DNA of 13,407 bases. Source: WTJY01 sp045105475. GTDB lineage: Bacteria > Chloroflexota > Anaerolineae > Promineifilales > Promineifilaceae. Positions within the stretch are counted from its first letter, which is position 1; each line of letters begins with the position of its first letter. The notes beneath the pieces were generated by a model, which worked only from the letters and a program-made list of their open reading frames with translations, searched no databases and was not told where the DNA came from. The position numbers and the translations under genes are program-made. The stretch covers positions 1 to 13,407 of the forward strand of contig JBGCDP010000390.1 in NCBI GenBank assembly GCA_045105475.1, written 5' to 3'. Positions 1 through 5,957 of the stretch are shown here, piece by piece.

Positions 1-171
1 TTGCTTGAAGAAGTCGGCCGCATGGAAGGACCCGGGCGGCCGATCCTCTACGGTACCTCACCCGAGTTTATGCAATATTTTGGCCTCGGTGATTTAACCG
101 AACTGCCACCGCTGCCTGAAAATCTTGATCCAGAAGAATCAAACGAGATGGAATCTCAAGCTGACAGCTAA
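1..171 (+). CDS. scpB: Segregation and condensation protein B, C-terminal fragment (5' end outside window)
   Basis: ScpB is the kleisin-associated winged-helix subunit of the bacterial SMC-ScpA-ScpB condensin, which acts on the nucleoid in chromosome organisation and segregation. Frame 1 is open from the window edge to a TAA at 169-171, giving 56 residues. The segment EVGRMEGPGRPILYGTSPEF followed by YFGL is the well-conserved end of the second winged-helix domain of ScpB. It is followed by the usual short acidic tail rich in Pro, Glu and Asp. The start and first domain lie outside the window. The HD-domain gene begins 22 bases downstream on the same strand, so the two are probably cotranscribed. 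Identification rests on the recognised motif, and I am confident. Confidence 0.88.
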   Translation: MLEEVGRMEGPGRPILYGTSPEFMQYFGLGDLTELPPLPENLDPEESNEMESQADS

Positions 172-193
172 TTGCTGCTAGCTAAAAAGCCTT

Positions 194-829
194 ATGTACC
201 TTGGAAATTGGGAAAAAATGTTCGAGGCGTTTATCTCTGAAACGCTAACGGACTCTGACGCAGCTCATGATGTCGCTCATATTAAACGGGTGGTCGCCAA
301 TGCCAAGAAACTAGCACAAGGGGAAGGGGCGAGCCTAACCGTTGTTGTTCCGGCCGCTTGGCTACACGATTGCGTCGTCGTTAACAAAAGCTCCCCTAAC
401 CGCAGTAAAGCATCTACAATGGCGGCTGAAAAGGCTGGCGCATTCCTCCGCCAAGAAGGGTACCCTCGTGCGTTTATCCCCGTTATCGAACATGCGATAG
501 CGGCCCACAGCTACAGTGCCAACATAACGCCTGAAACGATGGAAGCAAAAGTTGTCCAAGATGCAGACCGTCTCGATTCGATTGGAGCGATCGGAGTAGC
601 TCGTTGTCTGCTAACCGGAGTCTCTTTTGGGGCACAACTTTATGATGCGGCCGACCCATGGGCTGAGAATCGAGAATTAGATGACAAAGCCTACTCAGTT
701 GACCATTTCCCAGTCAAGCTTTTTAAGCTAGCCGACATGATGCAAACAGCGGCCGGAAAAAGAGAAGCCCAACGCCGCACAGCCTTTATGCAGAGCTGGT
801 TAGACCAGCTGAAAGAAGAAATTTCTTAA
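194..829 (+). CDS. HD-domain phosphohydrolase, YedJ-like
   Basis: This is a cytoplasmic metal-dependent phosphohydrolase of the HD superfamily, closest in pattern to E. coli YedJ; the substrate is unknown. The ligand set is visible in order: an AHDVAH segment (H25, H29), the HD doublet in WLHDC (H58-D59), His100 and His105 in the EHAIAAHSYS region, and QDADRLD (D123, D125). The RSKAS segment after the HD doublet and the length of 211 residues also fit YedJ. The first ATG (194) has no ribosome-binding site. An in-frame ATG at 218 (residue 9) is preceded by an A/G-rich GGGAAAAA stretch and begins right where family homology starts, so it may be the true start. It lies 22 bases after scpB and probably shares its transcript. 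No obvious T-tract terminator follows. Confidence 0.85.
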   Translation: MYLGNWEKMFEAFISETLTDSDAAHDVAHIKRVVANAKKLAQGEGASLTVVVPAAWLHDCVVVNKSSPNRSKASTMAAEKAGAFLRQEGYPRAFIPVIEHAIAAHSYSANITPETMEAKVVQDADRLDSIGAIGVARCLLTGVSFGAQLYDAADPWAENRELDDKAYSVDHFPVKLFKLADMMQTAAGKREAQRRTAFMQSWLDQLKEEIS

Positions 830-906
830 CACCTACACCCAACTTCAAACTTTCACCGGCAAAATTGCATAAAAATTCACGCAGTATTCATTTGGGAGCA
901 CAGGAC

Positions 907-933
907 TATACAAGTTGACATCTCTCTTGTATA
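907..933. promoter_or_regulatory. Inverted repeat, operator-like dyad
   Basis: TATACAAG at 907-914 is a perfect inverted copy of CTTGTATA at 926-933, with an 11-base spacer. The spacer begins with TTGACA (915-920), a perfect -35 consensus, and the right arm overlaps TATACT (930-935), a good -10 match. However, the 9 bases between these two hexamers are far too few for a normal sigma-70 promoter, so I do not call a promoter. The arm-spacer-arm shape fits a dimeric regulator's operator. As a terminator it is weak because no T-tract follows. No regulator gene is adjacent. Confidence 0.35.
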
Positions 934-956
934 CTGCGCAACATAAAGTGGTCACT

Positions 957-1065
957 ATATGGCTTAAGGGAGCCTTAACCCAACGAGTAGCTATACCGCT
1001 CAGTAGATCTTTTAGACAGACACGGTCACCTTTATCTTCGCTGTAAGGATGTATTTAAGCCATAT
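957..1065 (+). ncRNA. Possible structured leader with two alternative stems
   Basis: ATATGGCTTAA at 957-967 is exactly complementary to TTAAGCCATAT at 1055-1065 (11 bp), enclosing about 87 bases. The same left arm can instead form a local hairpin: GGCTTAAGG (961-969) pairs with CCTTAACC (973-980) around a GAG loop, with one unpaired base. The two folds are mutually exclusive, as in leaders that switch gene expression. It lies about 130 bases upstream of the metalloprotease start. I do not recognise it as a known riboswitch class, and chance pairing is possible. Confidence 0.28.
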
Positions 1066-1193
1066 CACATACAGTTCACTCCATTGAATGAGCTACCCGA
1101 TGTCTGCTACAAGGAAATGATTTTCAGCTCTTCATCACACCGTTAGACGCTATCGATCACCCAAGCTACACACGCCGAGTAGGGTTTTACTTA

Positions 1194-3311
1194 ATGGAAA
1201 AGTTAATTCGGAAATTATTCAACAAAGAAATAATTTTACTTGTTACGCTCTTAACGATTTTGATTTGGGTGATTGCTCCAGTTACACCTTCAAATGCCTT
1301 CACAACAAACACTGAAAAGTCGATAAATATCGCAATTAATGCCGATGGCTTTGATCCGGAAATTTCAACGATTACAGTGGGCACAACAGTTATTTGGACC
1401 AACAACTTAGCTGTTCCCGTAGCCCTTGATTCTGGTGAAATTTTCCAAATCCTATTACCTCTCATCACAGATGCACAGACAATTTCGCGTGATGGAGAGC
1501 CAGGTGGCACTAATAGCAAAGCCTATGTCATGCGGAATGGTTGGATGCCAGATTTAGAATTGGCGCCAAATGAATCATTCTCATACACCTTCACAGACAT
1601 GGGTGAGTATCGAATAAAAGCGGGCATGAACAGCGGCGCTGTTATTTATGTCGATGCATCTATATTAGAACCAGAGCCGGAAGCAACAACTACGGTTGTT
1701 TCAACTGGAGAACCTAGCGCAACTGCAGAACCCGTTGCAACGAAAGAACCTATTGCAACCGCAAGTCCAACGCCTGTAAGCACTTCGATCCCAACTAACA
1801 CGCCAACACCTACAGTGGTACCAACTGAATCAAATAATGGGCAGCTCAATATTGCGCTCAACACAAACCCGGCCGATGGTCTAGATTTTGAATTCACCGT
1901 CAATGATGAGCCTTCTTTCAAGCTAGACGATGCCTCAACCGATGATAAAGATGGGATCGGGCAAGAAGTTAGTTTCACAGAATTGGAACCGGGCCAATTG
2001 ACGATCGCAGTGGCCTACCAAGAAAATTATCTTATAGGAAGCATTGACTGTACCAGCAGTCTTTCAGACGCAGACATCACGATTAGCGAACTAACAATCG
2101 AGGCCAACCTAAGAAACGGCGAGCAGCTTAACTGCCAATATACTTTCCTTAAAGACAGTGATAATGACCGGCTAGCAGATGTCTTCGAAACTAATAATGG
2201 CGACTTCATCAATAGCACCAGTACAGGAACTGATCCAAATAATGCAGATACGGACGCAGATGGAATCAGTGATGGTGACGAAGCATTAGGAACGGAATCT
2301 GGTCTAGATCTACCAAGTATGGGCGCCAATCCACTCCGGAAAACAATCTTGATTGAGTATGATTGGTTTGACGATAGCTTAAAAAACAAAGGGTATTGTG
2401 GAAACGATGAACACGGTTTCCATTCCCATCGGCCGACAGAATCAATGGTTGTACGGGTCAGAGACGTTTACGCTCAAGCTCCTAACATTAATCCTGACGG
2501 CTCAACTGGAATCGACTTTATTCAAGATTATGGACAAGGCGGCGTATTTACTGGCGGTAATCTGGTTGCTAAAAATCAATCTGGCCTGATTACTGGATCT
2601 GTCTATGGCAGTGAATTCACCAGCCTAAAAGCAGAGAACTTCTCTAGTAATCGTCGTGGTTACTTCCACTATGCCATTTTGGCTCACCAATATGGCTCTG
2701 CTTCAAACTTTAGTTCTGGTCAAGCTGAAGTTAGCGGAGATGATCTCATCGTTTCAGTCTATAACTACCATTGTTCCGACGATATCACCGGAAACACGGT
2801 TATCCATGAACTAGGCCATAATTTGGGTTTATTACATGGTGGTGATGATCATCTAAATAATAAACCTAACTATAATTCAGTCATGAATTATCGCTTCCAA
2901 TTTTCTGGCATCGATGCAAATGAATCTTGCGATGGTTGGGGAGATGGAATCAGTGGTTATTCAAGAGGCGATCGCATCTCGTTAAACGAAAATTCGCTCA
3001 ATGAAGAGCATGGCGTTTGTGGAGCTGAACATACGGGATTTGATTGGAATAATGATGGGGATATGCATGATCACGGAGTTGCTCAAAACATTAACTCTGA
3101 TAGCTCAATGAGTGTGCTAAATGACCATAACGACTGGGAGAACCTTTATTACTTTGGAATCCTATCAGAAGTTAATGGCAGGTCAGTACAGTTAGACCAC
3201 ATCCGGCCGGTTAGCATCAGTTCTGAACAAGAAATTCCAAGTATGGATCAAGGCTCTGCCATTAAAACTAATCGAGTGCCAGCACAATTGTTTAGCGTAA
3301 AGCCTTATTAA
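1194..3311 (+). CDS. Secreted multidomain zinc metalloprotease (metzincin) with calcium-binding repeats
   Basis: This is a predicted extracellular zinc endopeptidase of 705 residues. Residues 1-35 form a signal peptide (basic start, hydrophobic 13-30, likely cut after SNA). Residues 43-154 form a cupredoxin-like beta domain without the usual His/Cys copper ligands. Residues 158-214 are a Thr/Pro/Ala linker. Residues 217-318 resemble a prealbumin-like domain, with a possible C286-C314 disulfide. Asp-rich thrombospondin-type-3 repeats follow (DSDNDRLAD at 321, DTDADGISDGDE at 352-363) and probably bind calcium. The catalytic domain carries HELGHNLGLLH with zinc ligands H538, H542 and H548, catalytic E539, and the Met-turn M564 in NSVMNY, which defines a metzincin. 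The exact peptidase family is not assigned. The start has only a weak ribosome-binding site. CGGCCG sites are relatively sparse here (three in 2.1 kb). Confidence 0.88.
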   Translation: MEKLIRKLFNKEIILLVTLLTILIWVIAPVTPSNAFTTNTEKSINIAINADGFDPEISTITVGTTVIWTNNLAVPVALDSGEIFQILLPLITDAQTISRDGEPGGTNSKAYVMRNGWMPDLELAPNESFSYTFTDMGEYRIKAGMNSGAVIYVDASILEPEPEATTTVVSTGEPSATAEPVATKEPIATASPTPVSTSIPTNTPTPTVVPTESNNGQLNIALNTNPADGLDFEFTVNDEPSFKLDDASTDDKDGIGQEVSFTELEPGQLTIAVAYQENYLIGSIDCTSSLSDADITISELTIEANLRNGEQLNCQYTFLKDSDNDRLADVFETNNGDFINSTSTGTDPNNADTDADGISDGDEALGTESGLDLPSMGANPLRKTILIEYDWFDDSLKNKGYCGNDEHGFHSHRPTESMVVRVRDVYAQAPNINPDGSTGIDFIQDYGQGGVFTGGNLVAKNQSGLITGSVYGSEFTSLKAENFSSNRRGYFHYAILAHQYGSASNFSSGQAEVSGDDLIVSVYNYHCSDDITGNTVIHELGHNLGLLHGGDDHLNNKPNYNSVMNYRFQFSGIDANESCDGWGDGISGYSRGDRISLNENSLNEEHGVCGAEHTGFDWNNDGDMHDHGVAQNINSDSSMSVLNDHNDWENLYYFGILSEVNGRSVQLDHIRPVSISSEQEIPSMDQGSAIKTNRVPAQLFSVKPY

Positions 3312-3492
3312 CAATAAATGTCAGAAAATTCTGGCATGCCTTTGATCTATGCAATCAAATGACAATTGCTAAAATGCAATTAGTCTCAGCTTATTTCGAT
3401 AGCATTTATTTATCCCTCAAGATCTAGCCGTATCCACAATAGCATCGAGACAAGCCTAATCTGTCTCACATTACATCCACAAGAGATTTTCT

Positions 3493-5022
3493 ATGCCCAA
3501 CTACCTACCAAAAAACATTTTTGCAATCTTTCCCTTAATCCTTATCTCAGGCAGCATCATTGCCTGCTCAAATAGTGACACGCTTCCTGAAGTCGCCAAC
3601 AATCTATCTGATTCTGAATTAGTTGAGCAGAGTGAAATACAGGCTGATAGCAGCCTCGAAAAGGGTACGGACGACTCGGGAGGCTCAACCTTATCACCAG
3701 AATTAAAACCTATTTCGGCAATGATCACAGGCAGTGACCCGGCCGTAGCAGAAGTCGTATTTACAGGTGAATTTGAGGCTGCGAGTCCGGCCGAAATGCC
3801 GCTTTATACAAGTTCAGCTACTGAATTAGATCAAGCAAAAGCGCTCGAAATCGCTCAGAAATTTAGCATGGGAAATCAGCTGTATTTTGATCAAACTAGC
3901 GGCAGTGTCAGCTTTTATGCATTCAACGCAGGCAATCAATTACAGATTTTTCCAGGGCAAGTTCAGATAACGAATGAAACAGCAGCATTAAATCAAGTTC
4001 AAGCTATATTTTCAGCAGATGAAGTGGTGGCTCACGCAGAAGCCATTTTAGCAGGTTGGGAATGGCCTGATTTTGAGTTCGAACTTATTCCAGTCAACAG
4101 CAACTCGGCCGAAGTTCGGCGTGTGATCAATGGCGAAGCCGTCAGTTTTTCTGAAATGGTTATCCAAATCAACGCAAATGGAAAGCTGGCTTCAGCATCG
4201 ATGTTCTCACCCAATTTTTTACCAAATGAGATGGTGCCCGTGATTTCAGCTGAGGAAGCATTAGAAAAGTTAGCGTCTCCCTCTTTCGCAGAAAACGGCA
4301 TTAGATATCAAGCTGGTACCAATCAAATTCCTGAATTTCAAACAATCCAGCCAATCTCACCGAATAGCTGGCGTAACAGCTATCCGGCCGGATCAAAAGT
4401 GAACCTAACAGGCGCAATTGCTGAATTTACCCCCGTTGTAGCCGGGTCAGGTGGATCGGTACTTTTTTTGGACAGGTTTCTCCTTAATGGTGCTGAAGAC
4501 ATGCTTCAATCGCTAAAGCAGCATGATTCTGGGCTTGTCACAGTTTCTGGCACTATTTCGCCGGATGGCAATTCGCTTCAAGTTGACCTATGGAGTGCGG
4601 CCAATTTGAACAATACCGATACCAATGCCCCACTAACAGGTGTCATTCGGGTTGAAGATAGTCAGGTGTTTCTAGACAACAGTCGACTAGGTAACGGGTA
4701 TCTACTTTTAAACCCGCCAAATGATTTGCCGTCAGGCAGTGAGGTTGTTGTTTACCAAAATTTTTATTTTTCAAATGAAAGCGGCCGCTTTATTGAATGG
4801 AACTTACTTGAGCTACAAAACCCAGCGGTTGTTCAGCCCCAATCTAATGCGACAGTCTCATTAAGTGGCACCAGCACCATTACGATCCAAAAAATGGTGA
4901 TTGCTTACGGCCGGCCGGCCGCAGGTTCAGACCCAGCAATTTTCTATGCCCCAATGTGGCGCATCTATGGTGTCAGTGATTCCGGTCTGTCAGTTGTGTT
5001 TGATGTTCCAGCCACTAAATAA
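3493..5022 (+). CDS. Exported lipoprotein of unknown function
   Basis: This is a 509-residue predicted lipoprotein. Residues 1-25 are a signal peptide with a hydrophobic core ending IIAC; C25 is the presumed lipidated residue. A Ser/Glu/Asp-rich spacer (26-75) would hold the body off the membrane. Residues about 110-265 are mixed alpha/beta with two short helical starts (ALEIAQKF near 117, SADEVVAHAEAILA near 175), vaguely like YycI/PepSY-type domains. Residues about 303-450 contain two beta-rich segments beginning LTGAIAEF and LTGVIRVE (the latter from 381), suggestive of tandem small barrels. I recognise no catalytic motif and assign no function. A 6-bp hairpin (GAGACA/TGTCTC, 3447-3467) lies 25 bases before the start, and an AAGAGA ribosome-binding-like element is present. 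A strong terminator follows at 5048-5082. Confidence 0.7.
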   Translation: MPNYLPKNIFAIFPLILISGSIIACSNSDTLPEVANNLSDSELVEQSEIQADSSLEKGTDDSGGSTLSPELKPISAMITGSDPAVAEVVFTGEFEAASPAEMPLYTSSATELDQAKALEIAQKFSMGNQLYFDQTSGSVSFYAFNAGNQLQIFPGQVQITNETAALNQVQAIFSADEVVAHAEAILAGWEWPDFEFELIPVNSNSAEVRRVINGEAVSFSEMVIQINANGKLASASMFSPNFLPNEMVPVISAEEALEKLASPSFAENGIRYQAGTNQIPEFQTIQPISPNSWRNSYPAGSKVNLTGAIAEFTPVVAGSGGSVLFLDRFLLNGAEDMLQSLKQHDSGLVTVSGTISPDGNSLQVDLWSAANLNNTDTNAPLTGVIRVEDSQVFLDNSRLGNGYLLLNPPNDLPSGSEVVVYQNFYFSNESGRFIEWNLLELQNPAVVQPQSNATVSLSGTSTITIQKMVIAYGRPAAGSDPAIFYAPMWRIYGVSDSGLSVVFDVPATK

Positions 5023-5047
5023 ATTCCAAATCAAAATTTAGCAAACA

Positions 5048-5082
5048 AAAAACGCCGTGACAAAGCTTGCCACGGCGTTTTT
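5048..5082. terminator. Bidirectional intrinsic terminator
   Basis: A perfect 12-bp stem pairs 5048-5059 (AAAAACGCCGTG) with 5071-5082 around an 11-base loop, which can itself form three more pairs. Runs of T occur at the 3' side on both strands (five on plus, six on minus). It sits between the lipoprotein gene (plus, ends 5022) and the convergent tRNA gene (minus, ends 5084), so it probably ends both transcripts. Confidence 0.85.
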
Positions 5083-5083
5083 G

Positions 5084-5156
5084 CGTTCCCGAACCGACTC
5101 GAACGGCCAACCTATTCTTTAGGAGAGAATCGCTCTATCCATTGAGCTACGGGAAC
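5084..5156 (-). tRNA. tRNA-Arg, anticodon CCU
   Basis: On the minus strand the sequence folds as a complete cloverleaf of 73 bases. The acceptor is GTTCCCG/CGGGAAC with discriminator G at 5084. The D-arm is GCTC/GAGC with GG in its loop. The anticodon stem is ATTCT/AGAAT with loop CTCCTAA (anticodon CCT read from 5123 to 5121). A five-base variable region follows, then a T-arm with loop TTCGAGT. The 3' CCA is not encoded. It decodes AGG. It stands alone, convergent with the upstream lipoprotein gene, and shares the terminator at 5048-5082. It has a perfect TATAAT -10 box upstream at 5187-5192 (minus). Confidence 0.93.
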
Positions 5157-5192
5157 TAAATCGGATAAAATAAACCCGATTTAGAAATTATA
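5157..5192 (-). promoter_or_regulatory. Probable tRNA-Arg promoter (-10 box) and leader inverted repeat
   Basis: Reading the minus strand, TATAAT occupies 5192-5187, 31 bases before the tRNA 5' end. No good -35 is seen at 16-18 bases. Directly abutting the tRNA, TAAATCGG (5157-5164) and CCGATTTA (5176-5183) form a perfect 8-bp inverted repeat with an 11-base A/T-rich loop. The expected transcription start (about 5180) lies within its outer arm. It could therefore be a short pre-tRNA leader hairpin or a protein-binding dyad. Confidence 0.5.
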
Positions 5193-5252
5193 GCACTTTT
5201 GTGCTTCTTTTCTATCTTTATTTTCGTCCCTTTTTGGTTTTCTCATTTGCAC

Positions 5253-5726
5253 ATGACTCAACTTCCTTTTTTTGTTTACGGCACTTTGCTCCCCGGTCAG
5301 CCCAACGATGGATACTGGGAAGATCAGATTTTGCGCTCAACTCCAGCCGTTTTAAGCTCTGTTGAGCTTTACGCATTTCCCAACTTTCCGATGATGGTGA
5401 AAAGTGATAACAGCTCATGTCAAGTTAAAGGCCAAGCTATCTGGGTTAACCCAGAATGCTATACGAATATATTGATGGAGCTGGATCGCTTGGAAAATTA
5501 TGATCCGGCCGATCATGATAACAGTCCATATCAGCGCGTTGAAAGAGCAGTCCAGACCATTAATGGCAACGAAGTTTTGGCGTGGACCTACATCGGTCAG
5601 CCTCTGCTCGTCAAAGGTCTGCCCAAAATTCCAAATGGGGATTGGCTAACTTATACTTCAGAAAGCTTTGACTTTATAAGCAATGATAAGTGGTGGCGTA
5701 ACCGATCTTCAGATAAACTGTTTTAA
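5253..5726 (+). CDS. Gamma-glutamylcyclotransferase (AIG2/GGACT-like) family protein
   Basis: This is a predicted cytoplasmic protein of 157 residues with the gamma-glutamylcyclotransferase-like fold. The family includes enzymes that release 5-oxoproline from gamma-glutamyl amines or dipeptides; the substrate here is unknown. Seen in the sequence: FFVYGTLLPGQ (YGTLL at 9-13), the family's signature substrate loop at the N-terminus. ELDRLENYDP places E81 at the position of the catalytic Glu. SPYQRVERAV and AWTYIG follow as expected. I chose the ATG at 5253 because the YGTLL strand begins just after it. The frame extends upstream to a TTG at 5199, but those extra residues are a low-complexity Phe-rich stretch without family similarity. 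No Shine-Dalgarno element precedes the ATG. It lies 231 bases upstream of the pfk start. Confidence 0.82.
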   Translation: MTQLPFFVYGTLLPGQPNDGYWEDQILRSTPAVLSSVELYAFPNFPMMVKSDNSSCQVKGQAIWVNPECYTNILMELDRLENYDPADHDNSPYQRVERAVQTINGNEVLAWTYIGQPLLVKGLPKIPNGDWLTYTSESFDFISNDKWWRNRSSDKLF

Positions 5727-5847
5727 CACTCAGTAACCCACTCCCTTTCTCATTAGTCGCCTGCAAACTCACCTAAACAAACATAGCATTGGGTCCGCAA
5801 TTCGTCTTGTCGTTTTAGAATAAGGCAGGGTTTTTTGCAGAAAAAAG

Positions 5848-5897
5848 TACGAATAAGAGGCTGTACGCGCTATGGCTTCGCTAACATTTTATTCGTA
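5848..5897 (+). promoter_or_regulatory. Inverted repeat in the leader of the phosphofructokinase gene
   Basis: TACGAATAA (5848-5856) is a perfect inverted copy of TTATTCGTA (5889-5897). Inside, GAGGC (5857-5861) can pair with GCTTC to extend the stem with a bulge. This lies 60-110 bases before the pfk start. A TAGAAT hexamer at 5816-5821 could be a -10 box placing the structure in the transcript leader, but no matching -35 is visible. The function is unknown. Confidence 0.27.
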
Positions 5898-5957
5898 TAC
5901 CCACAATTTTTAGCAAGCAATAAAAAGCTAAAAAACAATGGCGAAACAAGGAAAAGT

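Larger units (their letters stand above)
830..1193. other. 364-base intergenic region with dyad and possible RNA switch
   Basis: No convincing coding frame is present. The region separates the HD gene from the metalloprotease gene. It holds a perfect 8-bp inverted repeat at 907-933, and a longer segment at 957-1065 whose left arm can pair either locally or with a distal arm. Both are described separately. The stretch from about 1070 to 1193 shows nothing I can recognise beyond a weak GTAGGG element 9-14 bases before the ATG at 1194. Confidence 0.6.

Noticed and set aside
915..935. TTGACA followed by TATACT, a possible sigma-70 promoter
   Set aside because: Spacing is only 9 bases instead of about 17, and no other good -10 lies at 16-18 bases from TTGACA. 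Reported as part of a dyad instead.
1646..1978. Open minus-strand frame of 110 codons opposite the metalloprotease
   Set aside because: It lies antisense to the Thr/Pro linker and prealbumin-like region. Its low-complexity Val/Gly/Ser product mirrors the linker, and there is no start signal.
3318..3337. Hairpin ATGTCAGA/TCTGGCAT after the metalloprotease as a terminator
   Set aside because: Short and A/T-rich with a wobble pair and no T-tract after it; too weak to call.
4908..4922. GGCCGGCCGGCC run as a tandem repeat or recombination site
   Set aside because: It is in frame within the lipoprotein gene and is best explained as overlapping copies of the abundant CGGCCG palindrome.
5199..5252. 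N-terminal extension of the cyclotransferase-like protein from a TTG codon
   Set aside because: The extra 18 residues are Phe-rich with no family match, and the conserved YGTLL strand begins right after the ATG at 5253.
5835..5957. N-terminal extension of the phosphofructokinase
   Set aside because: The 41 upstream residues have no PFK similarity and overlap a leader stem. The ATG at 5958 has a good AAGGAAAA ribosome-binding site and the family's usual start.
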